DNA of 64,000 bases from Otatea glauca (lineage: Eukaryota > Streptophyta > Magnoliopsida > Poales > Poaceae), in contig CM070711.1 of NCBI GenBank assembly GCA_036346275.1, positions 51,647,435 through 51,711,434 of the forward strand, read 5' to 3'. The notes under the pieces were generated by a model. That model searched no databases. It had not been told where the DNA came from and saw only the letters and a program-made list of their open reading frames with translations. Position numbers and translations under genes: made by a program. Positions 48,804-59,961 of this stretch are shown piece after piece (position 1 is the stretch's first letter; each line of letters starts with the position of its first letter).

Positions 48804-49337
48804 CACGTCCATACGCAGAATGGACTAGCTGAAGCACTAATAAAGAGGATTAAATTCATTGCTAGACCACTTTTGCAGAGTTGTAACTTGCCCAACACTT
48901 GTTGGGGACACGCAGTCCTGCACGCAGCAGCTCTCATCAATTTTAGACCTTCGGCCTACAACATCCATTCTCCTATGCAGCTTGTGCACAGGATCATCTC
49001 GAAAATCTCCCATCTCAGGAAATTTGGGTGTATGGTATATGTTCCTATACCACCCCCTAAATGGACTGCAATGGGCCCTCTCCGCAAGTTTGGAATATAC
49101 GTTGGTTATGAGAGTGCATCCATAATCAGGTATTTGGAACCCATGACTGGAGACTTGCATACTGACCCGATTCACGATTGCATATTTGACGAGGATCGTT
49201 TCCGTCATTAAGGGAGGAAATCAACCTTTGGATGAAAAATGCCGGAAATCATATGGCATTCCAGGATCCCGCTCATGACCCCGCACTAATGAAGCAAATC
49301 AAGAAGTCCAAAGATAATTGATTTGCGAATTTAGCAA
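48804..49337 (+). pseudogene. Copia integrase, C-terminal part
   Basis: This continues the integrase of 42484-43433 after the insertion. It contains THVHTQNGLAEALIKRIKF, then ARPLLQSCNLPNTCWGHAVL, then LRKFGCMVYVPIPPPK and GIYVGYESASIIRYLEP, the standard Copia integrase tail. It then breaks off near 49211-49337, before any reverse transcriptase, at the junction with the inverted second fragment. Confidence 0.88.
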
Positions 49338-49923
49338 ATGAATCGCCTGAGGCGGTGGCGGCATGGCCGAGGCGCTGGCGGCGCGGCGAGGCGGACCGGG
49401 GTGACGCGTGGCGGGCGGCCGAGCCGAGATTTGCTGCTGGCGGTGGCGAGGCTGCGAGCCTGCGCCGCGAGGCCGGGCGCCGCCGTGCTCGGTCGGCGTC
49501 GTGGTGCGCGCCGAGCCAAGTCGGCGGGCGGGCGCGGCACGAGAGGCGCTGCGGCGGTGGCCGAGGCTGCGGAGCTGCGCGGGCGGGCCGAGCGGCCGTG
49601 CTCGGCCGGCGGGGACGCGCGTCCGTGCGAGCGGCGCTTCGGCGATTCTACAGGTGGTGGCGGGCTTCAAGCCGGCGCCATCCCTAATTTTTTTTTCTGT
49701 GGATGATGAACAGTAAAAACTGTAGATCCATATCATTGTAGCTTCGTGCCGTACTGAGTAGCTTCGAGCGATCACCGTGTAGCTTCGTGCCACGCGACGA
49801 ACAGTACCGGATGCGTAGGTTAGATGCATTCATAGAAAAAACGAGCGATTAGATTCAATCGTCGAAAACCCACCTTTCTCACCTTTCAATTCTGGTCGCC
49901 GGTAGAGCTTCGTGCTGATAACG
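49338..49923 (-). mobile_element. Leader of an inverted Copia fragment
   Basis: On the minus strand this follows the LTR and primer-binding sequence at 49908-49923 and reads as an untranslated leader: a shared start to 49883, a stretch with repeated GTAGCTTCGTGCC words (49738-49795), then a very GC-rich tract (49338-49670). No gag domain is recognisable. The long open frames in the GC-rich tract on both strands are compositional. Confidence 0.6.
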
Positions 49924-50177
49924 TGTTAAGGAACCTCGCTATCGAATAGTCCGAGGTTCCCGAACAGATCTGAATTGGAGAACAGAGAGAGAAAGAGAGA
50001 CACAAGTTTAGGGAGAACGGCGACTGAATTCTTTATTGCTATTCTGATTGCTTGTACATAGAGAAGACCCTCCTCCTCCTTATATAATAATCGCCTAGAG
50101 TTTCGACTAAAGAATCATCGTGGACTTTCATTGGACCACATGGTTTCCAAACCCTCTTTCCTGGACCCTTAGCAACA
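49924..50177 (-). mobile_element. Copia LTR, minus-orientation arm
   Basis: A 254-bp LTR, the inverted match of 42255-42483, from TGTTAAGGAACC (plus strand) to TAGCAACA. Together with the primer-binding site and leader, the inverted arms are 42255-42524 and 49883-50177. A minus-strand TATATAA-type box is near 50080-50088. Confidence 0.85.
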
Positions 50178-50272
50178 CTACCGTTACCGTACCGTACCGT
50201 ACCGATGTAGTGACTCGCGGGCCGGAGCACATGCATGCACCTGAACCTAGGAACCACGCCCAAATTAGCTCG
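50178..50272. repeat. Short (ACCGT)n-like stretch
   Basis: CCGTTACCGTACCGTACCG at 50181-50199 is a short pentanucleotide repeat next to the LTR end. Confidence 0.6.
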
Positions 50273-50949
50273 GTGGGGACCAGGGTTTCGGATTTCGGTT
50301 TCGGATCAAATACCGTTCATGCCCGGAAAACGAAATTTGTGAAATTCGGTAATTTCGAGAAATCTCGTCCGAAATTCAAATTCAAAATTTGAATCCGGTT
50401 TTTTCTACCGAAATTCGAATTTGCGAGAATTGGCGAGATCTCGCGAAATGGCGAAATTTCGGCGGATGGACAAGCCTGAAAATTGGTCCAAAAGATGGAG
50501 AAAAATTTCGAAATTTTTGTGGAGAGTTCTGACGTATTATTAATGTTGTCATAAAATTTCAGATTTTTTGAATCATGTAAATTTTTAAAAATTGAAACAT
50601 TGGTACTGTCGTAATGAAACGCTCACCGGCAATTTAGAACTGAATGAAAATGAGACAAAGCATGTTATAAATATTTGAAATTTTAATAGCATGATTCTGA
50701 CATGTGAATAATATTGCCATAAAATTTTGAGTTGTTACTGAAGCTCGAGGAATTTTTAAAATTGTGGAATTCGGTATCGTGAAGTAAGAAATTTGCACAT
50801 TTTGACTAAAATTCAAGATTGGGAGTCATAATTGAAACAATTAGTGTACATTGACATGAAAATTATTAAGAATGTAATAAAATTGATACACACAACAAGT
50901 CTTCACATATTTGCATATGACAATTAAATGAATGTATGTTTGCATCACA

Positions 50950-53400
50950 TACCTACAGTAGTAAAGCGCCTCGTGCAAACTCCACCTCCGTGTTGTCGAC
51001 AATGATCTCGTGGTACCTCCTCTCGTGTTGTTGCTTGTATTCCTCCCGTGTCATGTCTCGTGGTAGCGAGCGGACTTCCAATGCTGGTAATGAGACTCCT
51101 GTGTCGAGTTTCTGGTGGTGAAGGTACATGACATTGGCGGATGAGTGCCGTGCGTATGGATCGACATATGGATCATTGTAGTCAAATGGCAAAGAGATGC
51201 TCGATCCATCATAACTCGCATCAGAATCGTACCACCTGATCCCATCCGTACCCACCTGATCCCATCCATACGGCATTTGACTATACCCGTGCTCAATTGG
51301 AATGCCCAAATGGTGGAGGACTCATTGCTACACCATGATTGAGCACCATCCTGTGGTTGTCTTGCTGGCGCCCACCCCACCACGCGATGTGCCCTTCCGC
51401 TCTCGCGGGTCCGCAGTTAGAGTCACCTCTCGGGCAGCACCCCTCGATGCAATCCTCCCGCCGGTGATTGTGATTGTGGAGCGGGCGGAGGAGTACGGTC
51501 GACTCCGTCCGTCATCGCCAGAGAGTCTGTCGCGATCGTTGAGCTACTCTTGGTCTGCACATTATGAGAAGGTGTTGCCGTGTCGTCCTCACTGCCGACA
51601 ATAGGCTCATCATCAATTCGGCCTTTTCCTTTTCCTTACCACTCGGCTGCCCGATAACTTTTGTAATCCGCCTAAAGCTCCTGCTAGAGTGTCGTCATCC
51701 TCGGCGTCGGTAGCACGCTTTCTCTTCCACGTGTGCGTGTCTCCGATGTTCCACTCCGCCTAATCTGGGAGGCTCTTCCCTCCGTGGCCAATTAGAAGTA
51801 AGGTTAACATTGTTCTCGGTTTGGACATACATGGTTAAAAGTGGAATGGAAAACAATTGCATTGTTTACCTGTTGCCTCATACATCTCTTCCACTGGGAT
51901 GGAGTCAACCACGAATCTCATTGGGAGGGTGGGTCGTCGACTTGTCCTCGTCGAGTAGAGGCTCCCCAAGAGACTGGATGAGTCGAACCACTCTGCAATT
52001 GGGTCATGCCGGGATGCATCGCATCCTCGATCGAGCGATCCACGGGGTCTTCGCCTTGGAGTGCGCGAGTGGATTCATAGTCTCGGCGAAGTCGCGAGTT
52101 GTAGTGCACGAACACGAAGCTGTTGGAGCTTCGCATAACTTAAACGGTTTCAGTAGCTGCGTGTGCACCAAAGCAAATGTGCTCCAATTGCGTTCACACC
52201 CACTCGACGATGCGCCGGGACACCAACCTCAAGGCGAACTTTGCGCTACTGGCGTCTCATTCGAAGGCCATCCACCATTGAGTGTGAACAACACGAAAAA
52301 GAAAAGTCGATGAGTGCTACACAACAACATACCAACCAACCTCGGTTTATGTACTTACTGCGTCATTTGGTTATCGACGTATTTGGTCTCGCATAAGTTG
52401 GTGGCAAAACGTCCCGTCTAAGACGGTATGTATCCGCTTCTCGTAGAGCCTTCACCGCGGTAGCATCGTCATCGACCATAATGCTTAGTGCGATCGAGGC
52501 GCTCCATGTATCTGGAGTCTTGCATATGTTGTATGAGAACGGGACTTGGGTCCGGACGGAGGTCGCAATTGATGAAAAGATTGCATAGTTAGTATAATAG
52601 ATCACGAACATTGCATACTTAGCATAATAGAACCGAACATGTTAATTTCACTTACCAACTTGCACAAATGTGGTTTCCCTTATTTGGCAAATCTCTTTTC
52701 CATGACTTGTAGGAATATCTTGTCTTTATTCTCCATGCTCCGTAAGTTATTGTTGTACTCATTCCGTGCAATTAAATCGCATCATTACACGCCGATTGTT
52801 GGTAACTTGTCTTGATCCGCGAACCTCAACAACTTGTACAAGGGTTCTACGGCCACCACGGTCCACTCCACCCATGTCCAAATCCACCCACGAGGTGGTC
52901 ATATGCGTGCTTGCCCTCCGCCATTTCACCCACCTACTACCTATCCGATCGGGATGTGTCATCCACTCTTTGGAACTTTTCCTTTTTTTCAAGAAGCTAT
53001 CAAGGAAAACAAAGGTCGTCCCAAATCTAGTGGCATTTGGCCTCACCAACTCTCCACCAATATGTTGCCTCATCTGCGCATGTAGATTCTTGTGGTTGTA
53101 TAAAATCTGCAGATTCTCTTGGCACATGCCACAATATCTTTGATACATTCATCCTCGCACACGTCTTTTAGCATAAGATTTACGGTGTGTGCCAAGCAAG
53201 GCTGCCATACTATACGAGGGTACTGCACTCGTAACATCTGGCATGCTTTCTTGAAGTTGGCACCATTGTCAGTAACCACCTGCACAACATGCTCCACCCC
53301 AATCTTAAATGTTCTGTGCCTAAGATCTTGATTTAATCCTAAGTGTGGAAATGACTCAAAATCATACCTTGAAATCATGCTAGTTGCATTTGGAACAAAG
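50950..53400 (-). pseudogene. hAT transposase remnant
   Basis: In intact hAT elements the transposase cuts and joins the element ends. Here 53378-53070 encodes VVQVVTDNGANFKKACQML and WQPCLAHTVNLMLKDV, the catalytic-domain region found in plant hAT proteins. 53148-52759 contains LVRPNATRFGTTFVFLDSFL. 52611-52363 contains ALREADTYRLRRDV. Around 52200-52147 another frame reads SSGCERNWSTFALVHTQ, the C-terminal dimerisation motif, followed by FVFVHYNSRLRRDYES (52136-51918). The N-terminal BED zinc finger is not found, and the parts are in different frames. Some gaps could be introns, but stops and missing parts point to a non-autonomous copy. Confidence 0.85.
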
Positions 53401-53430
53401 TTTTAAATGTTCAGTTTTTTACCTAAGTTT

Positions 53431-54380
53431 TAGCAATTTCAATTTTTTCCGGATTTTTCCATCCGGCGCAAAACCTCGTTCACGCGGACCACTTGAAGTA
53501 GTCCGCAAAAGGTCGTTCACGCCGGACTACTTCCAAGTGGTCCCGTGAACTGACTTTTATCCTATTTCGATTTTTATTTTTAAAACATAACAAATGATGT
53601 TAAAATATTTTCATAAATTTTATGTATTATCCTACATATCTTATGATACTCCCATAAATTTTTCATAGCATGAAAATGCATTCTCAATTTTTAAAATTGA
53701 GAGTGTTTACACGAAATGCCAAAAGTCTAAAAATAAACTTTTGAAACATTATCATTGAAGATCACTTCACGAGAACTTATTGATATAATTCCGGTCAGAT
53801 CCGGCCAAAAAATTCAAATTCTGTTTAAAATTCGAAATCTCATGCGTTTTTAAAATCTACTAAAAAATAAAAATTCGAAATTTACTGTAGCAATTTCAAT
53901 TTTTTCCGGATTTTCCCATCCGGCGCAACAGCTGCGTTCACGCGGACCACTTGAAGTAGTCCGGCGCAAAAGGTCGTTCACGCGGACTACTTCCAAGTGG
54001 TCCGGCGTGAACCGACTTTTTATCCTATTTCGATTTTTATTTTTAAAACATAACAAATGATGTCAAAATATTTTCATAAATTTTATGTATTATCCTACAT
54101 ATCTTATGATACTCCCATAAATTTTTCATAGCATGAAAATGCATTCTCAATTTTTAAAATTCGAGAGTGTTTTACTAAGTGCCAAAAAGTCTAAAATAAA
54201 CTTTTTGAAACATTATCATTGAAGATCACTTCTGAGAACTTATTGATATAATTCGGTCAGATCCGCCAAAAATTCAAATTCGGTTTAAAATTCCGAAATC
54301 TCGGCGGTTTTGCGAAATCTCGCGAAAAAATAAAAATCCGAAATATCTGTAGCAATTTCAAATTTTTTCGGATTTTTACA
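53431..54380. repeat. About 460-bp tandem duplication inside hAT
   Basis: The start word TAGCAATTTCAA(A)TTTTTTC recurs at 53431, 53888 and 54350, giving two full units (457 and 462 bp) and the beginning of a third. Both units contain CACTTGAAGTAGTCCG and TTATCCTACATATCTTATG in the same order. Copies differ by scattered indels. Confidence 0.93.
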
Positions 54381-54470
54381 TCCGGCGGTCTATGCAAACT
54401 CACGGGGTCCGAATCCGAGATTTCGCGAGATTTCGCCAATTTCGACGGTTTTTGTAACCTTGGTGGGGAC

Positions 54471-55870
54471 ACGCACATATTCACTGACCCCCACCTTTCG
54501 GAACGAACCAGTGCGATACCATTGCCATGCCCCGAGAGATCCAAACCCGTCCGAGTCACAGCCCGACCCAGCTGCCTTTGGTAGAAGTGTAGAACCGACA
54601 AGCGATCGACACATCGGGAACAGGCATCAAATCAGTAAATCACCGAGAGCACAATTAGCGCACGCGCACGGAACCGCGCGCCGCCGGGCTCGGCGCCACC
54701 ACGTACGTGCCCGCGCTGCATGCGTCCGCTGACCTGCACCCCCGCGCGCTTCGGCGCACGACACCCCTTGGTACGCACCGAGCACAAGATCCGCGGGCGC
54801 GCGCGGATGCATCCTGGACCTGCCTGCCGACGCCGCCGACGCGCGCCACCCCCCCACCGCTGAATCCTTAGCTTTTTTTTTCTCATCCTGTACAAATAAA
54901 TTTACAAAAATAATTTTCTTTTTAACTACGAAAGTAGCGACATGTGACATGTGTTATCTATTACGTTCGTGTATCGCGATAGACAGCTGTGATCACCATA
55001 GCCCAGACGACTATAACAGGAGCTTCGTAGCAAGATAGGGTACTGTGGTACCCGAACTCATTATAAAGAGAAGCTACAATATTAATAATATGTTGCGGTG
55101 TAGAAGTGTGATAGTGACATATGTTATCCGCCAATAATTCTATGATAAAAAAAGACTAAATATACCGCTTCACTCGAAAAATACCAAACATTAAAAAACA
55201 GTGTGCCAAAGAGGGCAGAGCTTACCCACCGGCCACCGCCCCGCGTGCACAAAACACCCCGAAAACCATACGCGAACCGTCGCATCCCCATCGCCAAATC
55301 CCGCCGCCGATCCCCACCACGCGCCGTGCGCCCCAAAGAGCCCGGCCGTTCACACTTGGCGCACCGCCCCGGCCAACCCCGCACCTGATGCCGGGCCACG
55401 CTCGCTCGCGTCGGTGACGCTGTAGACGATTCCTCCCGCGGGCACGATGGGCCCCACTACGAACTCACCAGTCACCACGTGTGCTCGAGTGGGTTCCGTT
55501 GGATTTGGGTTTTGGACGGGCGGGCGGATCGGCGCGGCGCGGCCGTGGTAATCTCGCACGTGCACGGGTGGATATGAGGCCGGGAGAGGAAAAGCGGCGG
55601 GGGTCGGGAGCGGGAAAGTTTGACCGCGCGCGGCTGGGGGCCCTGTGCTATCGATCGACGCCGACGGCCGTCCCGGTGGCCTCGCCTTCCCGCGGGCACG
55701 TGACGGGACTAATGAGCGGCCATGGCCGCTTGTGCTGTTCTCTACCGGACGGGCTCTCGTGGTGTGACGGGACACCAGCCGCATGCTCGCCTGGGACCGG
55801 CCGGCAGCTCGTGGGCTCGACCGGTTGAGGAAGAGTCGTGCTCGCTCCAACTACGTGGGCAGCTGCGCCG
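54471..55870. other. GC-rich intergenic block
   Basis: From about 54650 to 55860 GC content is far above the flanks, with many CpGs and overlapping open frames on both strands, none with a recognisable domain. The context at 55870 turns abruptly AT-rich. It could be the CpG-rich start of an unannotated transcript or a relic; I cannot tell. Confidence 0.4.
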
Positions 55871-57774
55871 GCCGTTTTTAAAAAAGTAGATTAGTCGTGC
55901 TGCTATATTTTTCTTTTTAACAGTTATATAAATATTAAAATATAAATAAAAAGTAGATAATGATTAATTACTCTTTCGTTTACTTTAAATCATATAACTT
56001 ATATTAAAAGAAAAAGCTGCTCTTACTTGTTTTACTTTTATTGCCCTCGCGAAGATCTTTTCGTATCTTATTTCTTTTGGATATTTAACATTAACGAAAC
56101 CATGGGCTTAGTGGTTGTGTTTGCAGGGAATTATTTTGATGATGAGATCTTCTTCAGAAAGTTCGATTGCCTACAAATTCTCTACATCGATCGGTGATTT
56201 AATTGTTGGGACGAAAAGAAAAATCTAATTCTACAAGATGGAAACAGCTTATGGCATTGTTCTAGCACCAATTCAATATTGGCTTTCACATTGTCAGTTT
56301 GAAACAGCCGAGTCCACAATAAACATTGTGACAGCCGTGACGAAATATATATGATTTTTTTTTGCGAGGAACGAAATATACATGATTGGTGTGACTAGCC
56401 ATCATGTAGTACTACGAAACATTCTTGATCGATGTGGAAGGCCAAACTTAGGCCAAACGAGGAACACATATATATCTACTAATATGTATACTCCTATTCC
56501 TCTCAAAATGTTTTACTAGCACATTTCAATATAATCGAATTGTTTGTATGTGTTGAGCGTAAGACTTTTAGTGTGTTTGTATATATAATTTAAGGAAAAA
56601 AACCACGAGGCACAACGATTTGCAATTTTGGGTCAAAATAAGGGCCACATTATTTTAAACACTACTGTTGTAAAATCTCCACATCACCTTTTAGTAACAT
56701 GAGAGTTATAAATATTCTTGTACGGCAACAGAATAACCAAGCTCCAAGCTAAAAGCTGTATCTATTAACAAATTACAGTACTGAAATTTAAACTAGAGTA
56801 CTATATTTATTTTGGTCACACATATATAAGTGCCCCATAAATTCTCAATGAAACTGCAAAAGAAAGAGAACTACGTATCTCGTTGGACCACAGCACTCAA
56901 ATGTATTTGATAGAATAATAAACCATTAGGTACAGTTTACAGTATAGTAGCTTCGTCATATAAAATTCTCTATATTAATTAGATGAGGACTTTAAGGAAA
57001 AAAAGGAAGTAATATCACTAAATGAAAGCAGTAAGGAGAAAAAAGTCTGTGATTAGTAAGTTAAATTTCTGGTAGTTCAATATAAATTTAAACATGCAGT
57101 CGACGCATGTTCGATGTAGACAACACAATACTGGATCTCAGTTGTGTAGAGTAGTAATTAAGGCTCTGAATTTCTTCTCAAAATTTTGAAACCAGATGAA
57201 CTCGTCCTTGACAAGATCGAGAAGCTGGATACGTAGTTTGGCAGCTGTACAGTGCACGTGGTACTGTGACTGCCGTACGTCCATGCTCGCTCCAACTATG
57301 CAGCTATATACGTATTGATGTGATCCTTCAGAAACAGTACTCTTATTGCACGTGTAAGTAAGGAAAGAGTTGTACTGTACTATACAAGGCCAGCTCTCCC
57401 TCGTAAAGAAAAAAAAAATTGAACTCACATCCACATGCACATTGACACATATATAGTGTCAAAAAATTCTTGGCTGGAGCCTAGCTAGCGACCGTAGAGG
57501 ACTAGAGGTATCTGTTAAAACGCTCGATTTAAGAGAGTTAATTAATTAAACCGCTCAATTTAAGGACACTAAACATGTCCAATTGGGAACCAGTATCGAT
57601 CGTCAACAGTAATACTATGCAGTATGGAGTCATGAAAATCACAGTACAGGCCTACATGGGCGCCCTACAGTTTGCTTTGATACTGGCCTTAATTACGACA
57701 CCCTGATGAACACATGCAAAAAAGAATCTTGAACACGCTGATTTCATTAGCAGATCGACTCACATCATTAAGAA
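55871..57774. other. WRKY upstream region, distal
   Basis: AT-rich, without coding sequence or definable transposon ends. One W-box in reverse (GGTCAA, near 56630) is noted. Confidence 0.45.
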
Positions 57775-57780
57775 TTGACT
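57775..57780 (+). promoter_or_regulatory. W-box core upstream of WRKY gene
   Basis: TTGACT, the W-box core TTGACY bound by WRKY proteins, 257 bases before the start codon. A TATATATATA stretch follows near 57810. Function is inferred from the motif only; a six-base match is common by chance. Confidence 0.3.
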
Positions 57781-58031
57781 GGTAATATATACTACAAGAA
57801 TATGGAGTACTATATATATAACGAAGATCACGGCACCGGCCCCCGCACCCGCACAAATTTATATATTCCGCTCCAAAAAAAGTCGTATCTTGCGCCTATC
57901 CCTGAACGCTTTTGCGACGAAAAAAACAAATCAAAAGGGAAAAGAGAGACTAGTTGAAAGATCAAACCCTCCTCACTTCCACGCCTCTCCTCCCTTTACA
58001 CACTTAGCTAGCTCCCGTACTTCCACTCCCC

Positions 58032-59961
58032 ATGTCTTCTGGAAGAGGAGGAGGAGGAGGAGGAGGAGGAGATCGTCATGGCCTCTACCACCAGCACGGC
58101 CACAGCCACCTCGCCCGCGCCGATGGCGCCGACTACGTGTTCAACAGCAACGACATGGAGAGCTTCTTCTTCAACCAGCCGGCGGGCGTCGCCGGGGCCG
58201 AAGAGATTATGCCGTACTCCAGCATCACGGACTACCTGCAGGGGTTCTTGGAACCCACCGGGCTGGTTCGGCACCTAGACCTGCCGTGCCCGGCTCAGGA
58301 TGCGTCGGTCAAGCACGAGCTGTCGGTCGATGTGATGAGTTACGACAGCCAGGGCACCGGCAACGCTGCCGGAGAAGGCGTGGCGCTGGTCACGCCGAAC
58401 TCGTCTGTGTCTTTCTCGTCCAGCGACGGGGAGGGAGAGGGCAAGTCTCGCCGGTGCAAGAAGGGCCGGGCGAAGGCGGAGGAGGAGGAGGACGTGGAGG
58501 ATGAGAAAGATCAGGAGGATGGGGAGAGTTCCAAGAAACCGTAGGTTTTTGATTAATCTGATGCTACTCTATGTGATTCGTCTTGATTTCTTGCTTGAAT
58601 CCCTCTGGATGCATGGCTTCAGCTCGGGTGCTTTTCTATATAGTTAGATCTGGTCCTACTGTTTCATGCTTGACTGAACTGATTTTTTTTCTCTTTCTTA
58701 TGCCTTCTCTACTACATGGTGTGAGCATTAGGGTTTGCTTGAATTACTTCTTTAGGGTTCTTGGAGTTCATCAATAATTAAGATCCGGCTAGCCCCAAGC
58801 TAATGTCTACTTTCCATTTGTTTCTTTTTCTTCTTCCTTCGTTTCGGTCCCATTTCCGAGATGACTTTCTAGATCATGTGGTATTATTCAATTTAATAGA
58901 CGATCGAAGTACTCTCCAGAAGAGATCTTCATTAGAATTAATCAATTGTTGTGTGCCATAGCTAGCTTCAATTTTTGACCAAATAGCTTCAACTTTGAAG
59001 ATTCAATAAAAGATTTCCCCCCTTTTAGAAAAGATTCAAAGAAATATTGTCATATCTCTAAAGCACCTAAAGCTACTATAGATCTACAATACCAACACCT
59101 TTTGCAAAACTTACGCTGATCCGTAGCTATCTAGCTACATCGTTATAGTCGCTACTACAGATCTATAACTCTTCTTGGCGAAACTGGCGCTAACCTATGA
59201 CATGAAATAGCTACTCCATCTAGTCAGCTAGTTAGCTAGCTATTACTAGCTCCAAACAATAATTCAAGATTGAGCTTGGTTACTGCAGGAATCTGCGCCT
59301 GATCAATCTGTTCCTAACTGAGGTTGCTAACTGCTGCAGGAACAAACCCAAGAAGAAAGCCGAGAAGAGGCAGCGGCAGCCCCGCGTCGCCTTTCTCACC
59401 AAGAGCGAGGTCGATCACCTTGAGGACGGCTACCGGTGGCGCAAGTACGGCCAGAAAGCCGTCAAGAACAGCCCATTCCCAAGGTATATATGATTGCACC
59501 CAGTTGTTACATGGTACGTGTGACTATGCTACACAATCAAGGTGTTCAGGTACCTTACCTAGCTGTAACGTAAGTCGCAATGCAGGAGTTACTACCGGTG
59601 CACAACGCCGAAGTGCGGCGTGAAGAAGCGGGTGGAGCGGTCGTACCAGGACCCCTCGACGGTGATCACAACGTACGAAGGGCAGCACACGCACCACAGC
59701 CCCGCCAGCCTCCGCGCCGGCGGCGCGCACCTCTTCATGCCCAATGTGCACGGGCTGCCGCCGTACCTCATGCCGGGGGGATTCCGCCCGGACCTGATGA
59801 GCCTGACGATGAACCCCATGGGCGCAAACCCTAACATGTACCTGCCGAGTATACCTCCTCCTTCTCCAATGGCCGCTCCTCCTCCTCTTCAGCAGCACCA
59901 CCTCACTGACTACGCCCTCTTGCAAGACCTCTTCCCTTCCACAATGCCCAACAATCCATGA
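58032..59961 (+). CDS. WRKY transcription factor, group IIc
   Basis: A nuclear DNA-binding protein that recognises W-box promoters. Three exons (58032-58540, 59340-59483, 59586-59961) with GT..AG introns give 342 residues. The WRKY domain has DGYRWRKYGQKAVKNSPFPR with WRKYGQK at 203-209, and a zinc site of C-X4-C-X23-H-X-H type (C223, C228, H252, H254), the group IIc signature. The second intron splits the codon of the R in PFPR, a position conserved in this group. Upstream are a serine-rich region, an acidic stretch (about 145-168) and a lysine-rich, NLS-like segment (168-185). The C-terminal tail is proline-rich. The start is the first ATG, followed by a glycine run (GRGGGGGGGGD) and histidines. 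I do not assign a numbered name; the nearest relatives are probably the WRKY8/28/71-type proteins. Confidence 0.96.
58975..58980 (+). promoter_or_regulatory. W-box in WRKY intron 1
   Basis: TTGACC in intron 1, in the context ATTTTTGACCAAATAG. It could allow self- or cross-regulation by WRKY proteins, but this is motif-level evidence only. Confidence 0.25.

Larger units (their letters stand above)
50281..54462 (-). mobile_element. hAT DNA transposon
   Basis: The element begins CAGGGTTTCGG and ends TTTGTAACCTTG, and is flanked by the perfect 8-bp duplication GTGGGGAC (50273-50280 and 54463-54470). An 8-bp target site with CARGGTT termini is diagnostic of hAT elements. Both subterminal regions are rich in TCTCGCGAAAT and GCGAAATTTCG words, the expected clustered transposase-binding repeats. 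It encodes a broken transposase on the minus strand (50950-53400), and its right part holds a 457-462 bp tandem duplication. Total length is 4182 bp. Confidence 0.92.

Noticed and set aside
49299..49829. A 176-codon minus-strand frame and overlapping plus-strand frames
   Set aside because: The GC-rich leader of an LTR element; low-complexity Arg/Ala/Pro composition with no domain.
42255..50177. One intact Copia element with two ordinary LTRs
   Set aside because: The two LTRs are inverted, not direct, and each is followed by its own primer-binding site.
54627..55850. Multiple GC-rich open frames of 60-166 codons
   Set aside because: Overlapping on both strands with no recognisable domain or splice structure; kept only as an unexplained GC-rich block.
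57890..58504. 204-codon plus-strand frame overlapping WRKY exon 1
   Set aside because: A different frame of the same GC-rich exon; the WRKY reading frame continues into exons with a full WRKY domain.
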